NCBI RefSeq assembly: GCF_002161555.1 | Contig: NZ_NFHZ01000019.1 | Span: forward strand, 1 to 54,633 | Source of the DNA: Barnesiella sp. An55 | GTDB taxonomy: Bacteria; Bacteroidota; Bacteroidia; Bacteroidales; Barnesiellaceae | Direction of reading: 5' to 3' | DNA length: 54,633 nt | Part shown: positions 16,642 through 25,710 of the stretch, piece after piece | Layout of the letters: each line of letters starts with the position of its first letter | How positions within the stretch are numbered: the stretch's first letter is position 1 | Notes under the pieces: model-generated | What the model was told of the DNA's origin: nothing | Database searches by the model: none | What the model saw: the letters and a program-made list of their open reading frames with translations, nothing else | Program-made: the position numbers and the translations under genes

Positions 16642-17985
16642 ATGGAAAAGAAAAAGAGAATTGTCGTGTTGGGGGCTGGCGAGAGCGGTGCCGGAGCCGC
16701 CGTGTTGGCCCAAGTGAAAGGTTTCGACGTGTTCGTTTCGGACATGTCGTCGATTCAAGACAAATATAAAGAGCAGCTCGACCGGTATGGAATTGCCTGG
16801 GAAGAAGGGCATCACACCCCCGAGTTGATTTTGAATGCCGACGAGGTGATCAAGAGCCCCGGTATCCCGACCAATGCTCCCATGATTGTGGCTTTGCGGG
16901 AAAGGAATATCCCCGTTATCTCCGAAATCGAGTTTGCCGGTCGCTATACCCATGCCCGCATGATCTGCATTACCGGTAGCAACGGCAAGACCACCACGAC
17001 CCTGCTCACCTATCATATCTTGAAGAGTGCCGGTTTGAAAGTGGGTTTGGCCGGCAACGTGGGGAAGAGTCTGGCCTTGCAGGTAGCAACTTGCGACTAC
17101 GACTACTATGTGATCGAGTTGAGCAGTTTCCAACTCGACAACATGTATGACTTCAAGGCCAATATTGCCGTGCTGCTCAACATTACTCCCGACCATCTCG
17201 ATCGCTACGATTACAAGATGGAGAATTATGTCGATGCCAAGTTCCGCATCATCCGCAACCAGACCGAGGACGATGCCTTCATCTATTGGAACGACGACCC
17301 CGTCATCAACGAAAAGCTGTCAACGATAACCCTCAAGTCGCAGCGCTATCCGTTTGCCGAGACTCACGAGCCCGGCACCCAGGCCTATACCGATCATGGA
17401 GAGCTCACCATCGACACGCCCGAGGAGAAACTCACCATGAATACCGACGAACTCTCGCTGCATGGCCGCCACAACCTTTACAACTCGATGGCTGCCGGGC
17501 TTTCGGCCTGCTTGTTGAATGTGAAAAAAGAGGCCATCCGCAAGGCTTTGAGCGACTTCGAGTCGGTAGAGCATCGGCTCGAACGGGTTGCATCGGTGCG
17601 GGGTGTGCAGTTTATCAACGATTCCAAGGCAACGAATGTCAACTCGTGCTGGTATGCGCTGGAGAGTATGAAGACTCCCGTGGTGCTCATCCTGGGCGGG
17701 AAAGACAAAGGAAACGACTATACCGAAATCGAACAACTCGTGCGCGACAAGGTGAAGGCACTGGTATTCCTTGGTGTCGATAACAGCAAGCTGCACGCCT
17801 TCTTCGAGGGCAAGGTGCCCTACATAACCGAGGCGCGCTCGATGAAAGAGGCGGTGGACAAGTCATATGCCCTCGCTTCGCCGGGCGATACGGTATTGCT
17901 GTCGCCCTGTTGCGCCAGCTTCGACCTGTTCAAGAGCTACGAAGATAGAGGCGACCAGTTCAAGGCTTGTGTAAGAGCATTATAA
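16642..17985 (+). CDS. murD: UDP-MurNAc-L-Ala:D-Glu ligase MurD
   Basis: This enzyme adds D-glutamate to UDP-MurNAc-L-alanine in the cytoplasm. The 447-residue protein begins with the Rossmann-like nucleotide-sugar segment VVLGAGESGAGAA. It has the ATP loop ITGSNGKTTTT near residue 112, the central NITPDHLDRY, and the C-terminal ligase domain with NDSKATN, LILGGKDKGNDY and LLSPCCASFDLFKSYEDRG. It is complete and of usual length. It is 15 bases after mraY and 21 bases before ftsW. Nothing odd is seen. Confidence 0.97.
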   Translation: MEKKKRIVVLGAGESGAGAAVLAQVKGFDVFVSDMSSIQDKYKEQLDRYGIAWEEGHHTPELILNADEVIKSPGIPTNAPMIVALRERNIPVISEIEFAGRYTHARMICITGSNGKTTTTLLTYHILKSAGLKVGLAGNVGKSLALQVATCDYDYYVIELSSFQLDNMYDFKANIAVLLNITPDHLDRYDYKMENYVDAKFRIIRNQTEDDAFIYWNDDPVINEKLSTITLKSQRYPFAETHEPGTQAYTDHGELTIDTPEEKLTMNTDELSLHGRHNLYNSMAAGLSACLLNVKKEAIRKALSDFESVEHRLERVASVRGVQFINDSKATNVNSCWYALESMKTPVVLILGGKDKGNDYTEIEQLVRDKVKALVFLGVDNSKLHAFFEGKVPYITEARSMKEAVDKSYALASPGDTVLLSPCCASFDLFKSYEDRGDQFKACVRAL

Positions 17986-18006
17986 GAAAAAGAGGAACAG
18001 ACGCTT

Positions 18007-19287
18007 ATGAAAGTCGATACAGTGGAGAATACCAAGAGGAGCGATCCCTACATTTGGGGGATTATCATCATCCTGTATATCGTGTCGGTAGTCGAGGTTT
18101 ACAGTGCGATAAGCCGCGAGATTACGGGTGGCGATGTCTATTCTCCTATCATCAAGCATGTGATGCTCCTCTTCTCGGGCTTCCTCATCACCTACTTCAC
18201 CTCGAAGATTCATTACAAGTGGTTCAAGATGGTGGCCTATCTGATGATACCGCTGGCCATCGTGCTGCTGGTGAGTATCCTCTTTTGGGGCGAGACCATC
18301 AATGGAGCCAAGCGTACCATCCCGATAATGGGTATCTCGCTGCAAGGCTCGGAGGTGGCCAAGGTAACGATTGTATTGGCGATGGCTACCGTCTTGGCCA
18401 AGAACCAGATTAAGCGAGGGGTGAATATGAAGGGTGTTATATGGGTGGTTGCGCTGGTTACCATCTTCAGCGGCCTGCTGTTTACCCAGGGCCTTACCAA
18501 CACGCTGCTCTTTATCGGGATAAGCGTGTGCATGATGCTTATCGGCGGGGTGGAGTTGTATAAACTGCTGGGTATCTTTTTGGTCTATGCCATCCTGGCG
18601 CTGGCGGTGATGCAGGCCAAGGACCTGATTACCGAGGCCAAGGCATCGCCTGAGACCCAGGAGGTCGTGACGCAGAATGGAGGAAAAGAGAAAAGGGTGA
18701 TTGCCCGCTCCTCGACGTGGAAGAGCCGCTTGGACGACTTTTTCGACCCTACGCCCGAGTATGAGAAGCCTACCACCCCTGACAATCTGCAAGAGCATCG
18801 GGCCGCCATGGCCATGGCACACGGAGGCATTACCGGTGTGGGGCCCGGCAACAGTCGGGAGTCGTCGCGGTTGCCGTTGGCCTTCTCCGACTACATCTAT
18901 GCCATCATTATCGAAGACTTGGGCTTTGTAGTCGGCGGGGTAGGGCTTTTGCTGGTCTATCTCATGATACTGGCGCGGGCGGGGCTCATAGCCCGGCGCT
19001 GTACCAAAGCCTTCCCGGCCCTGCTGGTCATGGGTATGGCGGTGATGATTGTGTTGCAGGCCCTCTTCAACATGGCCATTGTGGTAGGGGTGTTCCCCGT
19101 TTCGGGACAGCCGCTGCCGCTCATCAGTAAGGGAGGAACCTCGATTTGGATGATGAGTTTCGGTTTCGGAGTCATGCTCAGCGTGAGCCGGTATGCCGTA
19201 AAAGATACAGGTAGTAACATCAAGTCGGAGCGGGAGAGCGACTTGCCCGAAGATTTGCAGGCCGCCAATCCCACCAATTTAGCATAA
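18007..19287 (+). CDS. ftsW: Septal peptidoglycan polymerase FtsW (SEDS family)
   Basis: This multi-spanning inner-membrane glycosyltransferase polymerises lipid II at the septum together with FtsI. The 426-residue protein shows the SEDS pattern: many hydrophobic helices, the conserved NGAKRTIPIMGISLQGSEVAK, then a large extracytoplasmic loop with RAAMAMAHGGITGVGPGNS and SRLPLAFSDYIYAIIIEDLG, and the C-terminal GQPLPLISKGGTS. A charged insertion (about residues 215-265, including EKRVIARSSTWKSRLDDFF) lengthens the central loop relative to E. coli. Spacing to murG is 10 bases. Confidence 0.95.
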   Translation: MKVDTVENTKRSDPYIWGIIIILYIVSVVEVYSAISREITGGDVYSPIIKHVMLLFSGFLITYFTSKIHYKWFKMVAYLMIPLAIVLLVSILFWGETINGAKRTIPIMGISLQGSEVAKVTIVLAMATVLAKNQIKRGVNMKGVIWVVALVTIFSGLLFTQGLTNTLLFIGISVCMMLIGGVELYKLLGIFLVYAILALAVMQAKDLITEAKASPETQEVVTQNGGKEKRVIARSSTWKSRLDDFFDPTPEYEKPTTPDNLQEHRAAMAMAHGGITGVGPGNSRESSRLPLAFSDYIYAIIIEDLGFVVGGVGLLLVYLMILARAGLIARRCTKAFPALLVMGMAVMIVLQALFNMAIVVGVFPVSGQPLPLISKGGTSIWMMSFGFGVMLSVSRYAVKDTGSNIKSERESDLPEDLQAANPTNLA

Positions 19288-19297
19288 GGAGGCAATT

Positions 19298-20410
19298 ATG
19301 AAACGACCCATAAGAGTATTGATAAGCGGTGGCGGTACGGGGGGACACATCTTCCCCGCCATCTCCATCGCTAACGCGATAAAGGCCCGGTGCCCCGAGG
19401 CCGACATTCTGTTTGTAGGGGCCGAGAACCGCATGGAGATGGAGAAGGTGCCGGCGGCCGGATACCCCATCGAGGGGCTTCCCGTGAGCGGCTTCAACCG
19501 CAGTAATCTGCTGGCCAACTTCAAGGTGCTGTGGCGACTGGGCAAGAGCTTGAGGATGGCGCGCGGTATTGTGCGTCGGTTCAACCCCGACGTGGCCGTG
19601 GGGGTAGGCGGATATGCCAGTGGCCCCACGTTGTGGGCGGCTGCCCATCGGGGGGTGCCCACCCTCATCCAGGAGCAGAACTCCTATGCGGGGGTCACCA
19701 ATAAACTGCTGGCCTCGAAGGCGCACACCATCTGTGTGGCCTACGAGGGGATGGAGCGCTTCTTCCCGGCCGATAAAATCGTGCTCACGGGAAATCCCGT
19801 GCGACAGGACTTGTGTAACGACAGGCTCACTCGCGACGAGGCTTTCGAGTTTTTCGGACTCGACCCTCACAAGAAAACCATTCTGCTCATTGGGGGTAGT
19901 CTGGGTGCCCTCACCCTCAATACCGCCGTGGTAGAGTCGATACCCGAGATTGTGAAGAGCGGCGTACAGCTCATCTGGCAGTGTGGTAAACGGTTTGACG
20001 AGCGGGCTCGGGCGGCCATGGAAGCGGCCGGCAATCCGGCCTGCATCAAGCAGATGCCTTTTATCGCCCGCATGGACCTGGCCTACAAGGCTGCCGACCT
20101 GGTAATCTCGCGTGCCGGAGCCAGTTCCATTTCGGAGCTTTGCCTGCTGGGCAAGCCTGCCATTCTGGTACCGTCGCCCAATGTGGCCGAGGACCATCAG
20201 ACCAAGAATGCCGAGGCCCTCTCTTCGAAAGGGGCCGCCATACTGGTGCGTGATGCCGAGGCTCGTCAGCGGTTGATGCCCTGTGCCCTCTCGGTGGTTC
20301 ACGACGAGGAGGCACTCCAGTCGATGAGCCGGCAGATATCGCTGCTGGCCCAGCGCGATTCGGCTGCGCGTATTGCCGATATAATTTTTGATATAGTCGA
20401 TAAGCAATGA
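19298..20410 (+). CDS. murG: Lipid II synthase MurG
   Basis: This GT28 glycosyltransferase moves GlcNAc from UDP-GlcNAc to lipid I on the inner face of the membrane. The 370-residue protein shows the glycine loop ISGGGTGGHIFPAISIA at residues 8-24, VGVGGYASGP, LIQEQNSYAGVTNK, GGSLGA and the UDP-binding SRAGASSISEL near residue 275. Length is typical. Its stop overlaps the murC start (ATGA at 20407-20410), indicating translational coupling. Confidence 0.97.
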   Translation: MKRPIRVLISGGGTGGHIFPAISIANAIKARCPEADILFVGAENRMEMEKVPAAGYPIEGLPVSGFNRSNLLANFKVLWRLGKSLRMARGIVRRFNPDVAVGVGGYASGPTLWAAAHRGVPTLIQEQNSYAGVTNKLLASKAHTICVAYEGMERFFPADKIVLTGNPVRQDLCNDRLTRDEAFEFFGLDPHKKTILLIGGSLGALTLNTAVVESIPEIVKSGVQLIWQCGKRFDERARAAMEAAGNPACIKQMPFIARMDLAYKAADLVISRAGASSISELCLLGKPAILVPSPNVAEDHQTKNAEALSSKGAAILVRDAEARQRLMPCALSVVHDEEALQSMSRQISLLAQRDSAARIADIIFDIVDKQ

Positions 20411-21777
20411 AAAACTATACATCACTCTATTTCATAGGTGCCGGCGGCATAGGCATGAGCGCGCTGGTACGCTATTTCCTGGCCAAGGGCTATCGGGTGG
20501 CCGGCTACGACCGCACCCCTTCGCCCCTTACCGAAGCACTCCAGTCCGAGGGGTTGGAGATTGTCTATGACGAGTCGGTTGCTCTCATCCCCGACTATTG
20601 TCGCGATGCGGCTACCACGCTGGTGGTCTATACTCCGGCCATTCCGGCCACACACGCCGGGTTGGTCTATTTCAGAGAGCAGGGCTTCAAGGTCGTGAAA
20701 CGGGCCGAGTTGCTGGGGCTCATTACCCAGTCGAGCAAGGGCCTCTGTTTCTCGGGAACGCATGGCAAGACCACGACTTCGAGCATGGCTGCCCACATCT
20801 TCCACGAGTCGCCCATTGGCTGCAACGCTTTCCTGGGCGGTATTCTGCGCAACTACAACAGCAACCTCATCCTGTCGGACCACTCACCATTCACGGTCAT
20901 CGAGGCCGACGAGTATGACCGTTCGTTCCACTGGTTGCATCCCTATATGGCCGTGGTGACGGCTACCGATCCCGACCACCTCGATATCTACGGGACCGAG
21001 GAGGCCTATCTCGAGAGCTTTGCCCACTTCACCTCGCTCATCCAGCCGGGCGGTTGCCTGGTTATCAAGAAGGGTATCAAGCTGGTGCCCCGTGTGCAGG
21101 AGGGGGTGAAGGTCTATACCTATTCGGCCTGCGACGGCGGTGATTTCCATGCTGAGAACATACGGGTGGGCAACGGCACGATTGTGTTCGATTTCGTGGC
21201 CCCCGACGGCGTGGTGGCCGATGTCGAGTTGGGAGTCCCCGTCGATATCAACATCGAGAACGCCGTGGCCGCCATGGCGATTGCCCGGTTGAACGGAGTA
21301 GCCGACGACGATATGCGGCGGGCCATGGCCTCGTTCAAAGGCGCAAAACGCCGGTTTGAGTTTTGGGTAAAACGCAACGACCGGGTGATGATTGACGATT
21401 ATGCCCATCACCCCGACGAATTGAAGGCCAGCATCCGCTCGGTGCGGGCCCTCTATCCCGGTCGCAAGCTCACGGTAATCTTCCAGCCGCACCTGTACAG
21501 TCGCACGCGGGATTTCGCCCCCCAGTTTGCCGAGGCGCTCTCGATGGCCAACCAGGTGATTCTGCTCGATATCTATCCGGCTCGCGAGCAGCCCATACCG
21601 GGAGTCACCTCGCAACTTATTTTTGACAAGATAACGTGCAGAGATAAAGAACTTTGTTTGCGCGAAAAGTTGTTAGAACGGATAAAAGAGTGTAACTTTG
21701 ACATTTTATTGACGATGGGGGCCGGTGACATAGACCGGTTGCTCCCCCAAATAGCGTCAATCGTGGAGGCGAAATGA
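20407..21777 (+). CDS. murC: UDP-N-acetylmuramate:L-alanine ligase MurC
   Basis: This enzyme adds L-alanine to UDP-MurNAc, the first step in building the peptide stem. The 456-residue protein has FIGAGGIGMSALVRYFLAKG at its N-terminus, the ATP loop SGTHGKTTTSSM near residue 117, EADEYDRSFHWLHP, and the C-terminal DDYAHHPDELKA and IFQPHLYSRTRDF. It is complete. Both ends overlap neighbours by four bases (murG and ftsQ), so translation of the three genes is coupled. This places the first peptide-stem enzyme late in the cluster, the usual Bacteroidetes order. Confidence 0.97.
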   Translation: MKNYTSLYFIGAGGIGMSALVRYFLAKGYRVAGYDRTPSPLTEALQSEGLEIVYDESVALIPDYCRDAATTLVVYTPAIPATHAGLVYFREQGFKVVKRAELLGLITQSSKGLCFSGTHGKTTTSSMAAHIFHESPIGCNAFLGGILRNYNSNLILSDHSPFTVIEADEYDRSFHWLHPYMAVVTATDPDHLDIYGTEEAYLESFAHFTSLIQPGGCLVIKKGIKLVPRVQEGVKVYTYSACDGGDFHAENIRVGNGTIVFDFVAPDGVVADVELGVPVDINIENAVAAMAIARLNGVADDDMRRAMASFKGAKRRFEFWVKRNDRVMIDDYAHHPDELKASIRSVRALYPGRKLTVIFQPHLYSRTRDFAPQFAEALSMANQVILLDIYPAREQPIPGVTSQLIFDKITCRDKELCLREKLLERIKECNFDILLTMGAGDIDRLLPQIASIVEAK

Positions 21778-22511
21778 AGGCATTGTTGAGATTTTTGTTC
21801 ATGGTAGTGCTGGTAGCCTACCTGTTTGTCTCGTTCTTTATTCTCCGCTCCCAAGCGGCAGAGGACAAGTGCATAGACTTGCAGGTCGAGGTCTTGGACA
21901 GCACTGCGCGGCATTATATCTCGCCGGCTGACATATATGGCTATATCGAGGAGTACGATCTGGATCCTTGCGGGAAACCCATGGGCGAGATCGACACCGA
22001 GAAGATAGAACGAACCCTCATGCTGAACGGTGTGCTGGGTTCGGTCGAGTGTTATAAACGGGCGGGAGGAACCCTGTATGTGGGGGTAACCCAGCGCGTC
22101 CCCGTGATGCGGGTGATGGCCAACGGCAGTAACTATTATGTCGATACCGAGGGCCAGCGCATGGCTGCCGGGGGACAATATCGGGCGCATCTGCCGTTGG
22201 TGACGGGCCAGTTGGACAGTGTATTTACCTATCGTGAGCTGTTGCCGATAGCCCGGTATGTATATGAGCACCCCTTCTGGAATGCCCAGATTGAACAAAT
22301 TTATGTCAATGAGCGTCATGAGATAGAACTGGTGCCCCGGGTAGGCGATCAGACGATTCTGCTGGGGTCGGCTCAAGACTATGAAACGAAGTTCGACAAC
22401 CTGATGTTGGTCTATAAGAAGGTTTTCAACGAGACCGGTTGGTCGATGTACGACACCGTTTCGTTGAAGTTCAAAGACCAGGTAGTTTGTACTCGTAGGA
22501 AAAAGTGGTGA
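21774..22511 (+). CDS. ftsQ: Division protein FtsQ (DivIB)
   Basis: The product is a 245-residue bitopic division protein. One membrane helix lies near the N-terminus (LLRFLFMVVLVAYLFVSFFIL, about 3-23). It is followed by a POTRA-like segment (LQVEVLDSTARHYISPADIYGYIEEY to LGSVECYKRAGGTLYVGVTQRVPVMRV) and a beta domain ending near the C-terminus. FtsQ scaffolds FtsL/FtsB-type proteins at the septum. Sequence similarity is low in this phylum; topology and position between murC and ftsA decide the call. It overlaps murC by four bases. Confidence 0.9.
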   Translation: MKALLRFLFMVVLVAYLFVSFFILRSQAAEDKCIDLQVEVLDSTARHYISPADIYGYIEEYDLDPCGKPMGEIDTEKIERTLMLNGVLGSVECYKRAGGTLYVGVTQRVPVMRVMANGSNYYVDTEGQRMAAGGQYRAHLPLVTGQLDSVFTYRELLPIARYVYEHPFWNAQIEQIYVNERHEIELVPRVGDQTILLGSAQDYETKFDNLMLVYKKVFNETGWSMYDTVSLKFKDQVVCTRRKKW

Positions 22512-22530
22512 AATAAAAAACAATTGAGAT

Positions 22531-23961
22531 ATGGATACGGAGAGATACATAGTAGCTATTGAGATCGGGAGCTCGAAAATAAGAGGAGCCATAGGAACCC
22601 GCTCTCTGAAAGGGGTCGTTACTGTGCTTGGCGTAGATACCGAACCGTTGAACGGAAGCGTAAAACGGGGATTCGTGGTGCGACCCGATGAGGTGTCGGC
22701 GAAAATCAAACGCTTGATATTTAAGTTGAGCAACCGCATAGGGACTTCGAAAAAGATAAAACAAGTATATGTCGGCATCAGCGGTCAATCGCTCCATGCC
22801 GAAGAGCACATGATAAGTCGTGATTTCCCCGAGGGAACTCTCATCACCGAGGATATTATCAAACACTTGCAGGAAGAGGCCCGCGAGATGCCTATCGCCG
22901 GCGCCGATATTCTGGAGGTGGTGCGTACCGAGGTAACGGTCGATGGCCGCCTGCGCACCGGTAGAGACGAGTTGATGGGCTCGAGCCTGAAGATGGGCGT
23001 GAAACTGATAGTGGCCCGCGACGAGCTTAAGCGAAGCGCCGCCCGTTGTTTCCAGGGAGGTCTTGGTGTTGTGCATTACATCCCCACGGCCCTCTCGACA
23101 GCCTATGTGGCTTTGAGCAACGAAGACCGCCAGGCCGGTGTGATGTTGGTCGATTTTGGGGCCGACACCACTTCGGTATCGATCTATAAAGATGGCTTTT
23201 TGCGCTATCTCTCTACCATACCGCTGGGCGGGCAGAATATTACACGCGACATTATGACGCTGAATGTAACCGCTGCCGAGGCCGAATCGTTCAAGGTGCG
23301 CCTGGGATCGGCCAAGGTGATGGGCGATGAGTCGAATATCACGTTGCGTGGCGAGAATAACTCCGAGATCAAGAGCCTCGATCTTTCCAAGGTGGTCAAG
23401 GCTCGTATCGAGGAGATTGTAGCCAATGTCAATGCCCACTTCGATTATGCCAAGTGCGACCGCAAGAGCCTGGGTGCCGGGATGGTGATTGTGGGTGGAG
23501 CCTCTAAGCTCTCCAACCTCACCGAGCTGTTGGCCGAAAAATGCGACATCAAGGTGCGCAAGGGTGCACTTCGTCAGGATATGTTGCTCGATGTGGCCTC
23601 TCAATCGAAAAGTTCCGACTATCTGCAGATTCTGGGCCTGCTCTATTCGGGTCGCGAGAACTGCGTCGAGACCGAGGCATCGTCGATCGACGACGAGGAG
23701 AAAGAACCCGTTGTGGAAGAGGTGCCCGTAGATCCGAGAGAACAGAAAGCTCGAGAGAAAGAGGAGCAGGAGCGTCGCAAACGTGCCGAAAAAGAGCGTC
23801 GCAAACGCGAGGCCGAAGAGGCCAAGAAGCGTGAGAAAGAGCGCAAGGAGAAAGAGAAGGAGGAGAAGGAAAAATCCAAAGGCCCCGGTCTTTTTGGCAA
23901 GGTGAAAGATATGCTCAGGAAGGCCGAGACTCTGCTCGATGATGAAAACGATAACTATTAA
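22531..23961 (+). CDS. ftsA: Division protein FtsA with charged C-terminal extension
   Basis: This actin-like ATPase anchors FtsZ filaments to the membrane. The 476-residue protein has the ATPase fold with IEIGSSKIRGAIG at residues 10-22, an SHS2-type insert, LVDFGADTTSVSIY and VIVGGASKL. It is about 50 residues longer than usual. Residues about 395-452 are almost entirely K, E and R (a likely single charged helix or coiled coil). They lead to GPGLFGKVKDMLRKAETLL, a plausible amphipathic membrane-targeting helix. The charged linker would place the membrane anchor far from the ATPase core. It lies 12 bases before ftsZ. Confidence 0.95.
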   Translation: MDTERYIVAIEIGSSKIRGAIGTRSLKGVVTVLGVDTEPLNGSVKRGFVVRPDEVSAKIKRLIFKLSNRIGTSKKIKQVYVGISGQSLHAEEHMISRDFPEGTLITEDIIKHLQEEAREMPIAGADILEVVRTEVTVDGRLRTGRDELMGSSLKMGVKLIVARDELKRSAARCFQGGLGVVHYIPTALSTAYVALSNEDRQAGVMLVDFGADTTSVSIYKDGFLRYLSTIPLGGQNITRDIMTLNVTAAEAESFKVRLGSAKVMGDESNITLRGENNSEIKSLDLSKVVKARIEEIVANVNAHFDYAKCDRKSLGAGMVIVGGASKLSNLTELLAEKCDIKVRKGALRQDMLLDVASQSKSSDYLQILGLLYSGRENCVETEASSIDDEEKEPVVEEVPVDPREQKAREKEEQERRKRAEKERRKREAEEAKKREKERKEKEKEEKEKSKGPGLFGKVKDMLRKAETLLDDENDNY

Positions 23962-23973
23962 AAGAAGAACGTC

Positions 23974-25203
23974 ATGAACGAATTGGATATCAACAACGCT
24001 CAGTTGCCCGACTTCATCGTTCCCGGAGCCGATGCAAGAAAAGATGAGCCTATCAAGATAAAGGTAGTAGGTGTAGGTGGCGGTGGAGGTAATGCCGTCA
24101 ACTACATGTACCGTCAGAATATCCAGGGGGTGAGTCTGGCCCTCTGCAATACCGACCCTCAAGCCATGAGCGATTCGCTGGTGCCTATCAAGGTGGCTAT
24201 CGGCGACGAAGGAGCCGGAGGCGAGCCCGAGGAGGGCAAGCGCCTGGCCGAGGAGTATGAGCAGAAGGACGGCCGCATCTCGGCCCTCTTCGAAGACGAG
24301 ACCCGCATGGTATTCATCACTGCCGGGATGGGAGGTGGCACCGGTACGGGTGCCGGCCCGGTCGTGGCGCGCATTGCCAAGGAGAAGGGTATGCTCACGG
24401 TGGGTATCGTCACCATCCCGTTCCTCTTCGAGGGTGAGCCCAAGATCTTGCAGGCCTTTGCCGGTGTCGAGGAGATGCGTAAACACGTCGATGCGCTGCT
24501 GGTGATCAACAACGAACGGTTGTGTAAGATTTATCCCGACCTCTCGTGGACCAACGCCTTCTCCAAGGCCGATGATGCCTTGGCCAACGCCGCCCGCAGC
24601 ATTGCCGAACTGGTGTCGAAGAACGGTAAGATAAACCTCGACTTTGCCGATGTGCGCACTACTCTCAAGAATGGTGGCGCCGCCGTGATCAGTACCGGTG
24701 AAGGCGAAGGCGAGCACCGTATGAGCAAAGCCATACAGAATGCCCTCATCTCGCCGTTGCTCAAGGAGAGCGATATCTATGACTCGGAGCGGGTATTGTT
24801 CAACCTTTATTTCTCGCCCGAGGAGTCGGACGAGCTTCGCATCGAGGAGTCGAAAGAGTTGAGCGCCTTTATGACCCGCTTCAAGAAACGGGTAAAGGTA
24901 ATTTGGGGTTACACCCACGACTCGTCGCTGGGCAAGAAGGTGAAGATTACCATTCTGGCTACCGGATTCGAGGTGTCGGACCTCACCTTCAAGGGCGAAT
25001 ACGGAGGCGATGCCGACGAGCACATTGCCCAGTCGCAGTACATTGTGCTGCGTCCCGACCAGCTCGACAACAACGAGCTCATCGACAAACTCGAGAATGC
25101 GCCGGCCTATGACCGTCCCAAAGACTTCCGCGACAACTTCGAGGGCGGCGAAAAGCAGCGTCACGAGGAGAGCGGGAGCAGCCGTCGCTCCATAAAATTT
25201 TGA
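23974..25203 (+). CDS. ftsZ: Division GTPase FtsZ
   Basis: This tubulin-like GTPase forms the Z ring. The 409-residue protein shows VGVGGGGGNAVNYM near residue 33, the tubulin signature GMGGGTGTGAGPVVA near residue 120, and the T7-loop region NLDFADVRTTLKNGGAAVIS. The linker after the globular core is short (about residues 355-400). The extreme C-terminus SSRRSIKF is basic, as expected for the peptide that binds FtsA. It is the last gene of the dcw order and is followed by yqeY after 26 bases. Confidence 0.97.
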   Translation: MNELDINNAQLPDFIVPGADARKDEPIKIKVVGVGGGGGNAVNYMYRQNIQGVSLALCNTDPQAMSDSLVPIKVAIGDEGAGGEPEEGKRLAEEYEQKDGRISALFEDETRMVFITAGMGGGTGTGAGPVVARIAKEKGMLTVGIVTIPFLFEGEPKILQAFAGVEEMRKHVDALLVINNERLCKIYPDLSWTNAFSKADDALANAARSIAELVSKNGKINLDFADVRTTLKNGGAAVISTGEGEGEHRMSKAIQNALISPLLKESDIYDSERVLFNLYFSPEESDELRIEESKELSAFMTRFKKRVKVIWGYTHDSSLGKKVKITILATGFEVSDLTFKGEYGGDADEHIAQSQYIVLRPDQLDNNELIDKLENAPAYDRPKDFRDNFEGGEKQRHEESGSSRRSIKF

Positions 25204-25229
25204 TTGAAACCTGTAAAATAGTATAGATT

Positions 25230-25679
25230 ATGAATTTATTTGATCAGGTCAGCAACGACATCAAAAGTGCCATGCTGGCAAAAGACAAAGTAAGACTCGA
25301 AGCCCTGCGGGGTATCAAGAAAGAGTTTCTCGAAGCAAAGACCGCCAAAGGGGCCGATGGTGAACTGTCGGACGAGACGGCGATGAAGATATTGGCCAAG
25401 ATGGTGAAACAACGCAAGGAGAGCGCTCAAATCTACTCGGAGCAAAATCGCCCCGATTTGGCCGAACCCGAACTGGCCGAAGCTGCCGTGATAGAGACCT
25501 ATCTGCCCAAGCAGATGACCGACGAGGAGCTGACGGCTGCCCTCAAGGCTATTATTGCCCAGGTGGGAGCCACCACACCGCAGGAGATGGGCAAGGTGAT
25601 GGGTGTGGCCACCAAGCAGTTGGCCGGGCGTGCCGACGGTCGTGCCATCTCGACCAAAGTAAAAGAACTGTTGTCTTAA
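25230..25679 (+). CDS. GatB/YqeY domain protein
   Basis: The product is a 149-residue cytoplasmic protein corresponding to the helical tail domain of GatB, found alone. Matching segments are KDKVRLEALRGIKKEFLEAKTAK, AEAAVIETYLPKQMTDEEL and MGKVMGVATKQLAGRADGRAISTKVKELL. In GatB this domain contacts tRNA, so a tRNA-linked role is plausible but unproven for the stand-alone form. It sits 26 bases after ftsZ and 31 before serS, so it may ride on the dcw transcript. Length is normal for the family. Confidence 0.92.
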   Translation: MNLFDQVSNDIKSAMLAKDKVRLEALRGIKKEFLEAKTAKGADGELSDETAMKILAKMVKQRKESAQIYSEQNRPDLAEPELAEAAVIETYLPKQMTDEELTAALKAIIAQVGATTPQEMGKVMGVATKQLAGRADGRAISTKVKELLS

Positions 25680-25710
25680 AAACAAGAATACAATATACCA
25701 ACATTAGACT

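Noticed and set aside
22471-25164. Very long open frame on the minus strand opposite ftsA and ftsZ
   Set aside because: It is a mirror of two certain genes in GC-rich DNA; its translation has no recognisable motif and it lacks its own promoter and ribosome site.
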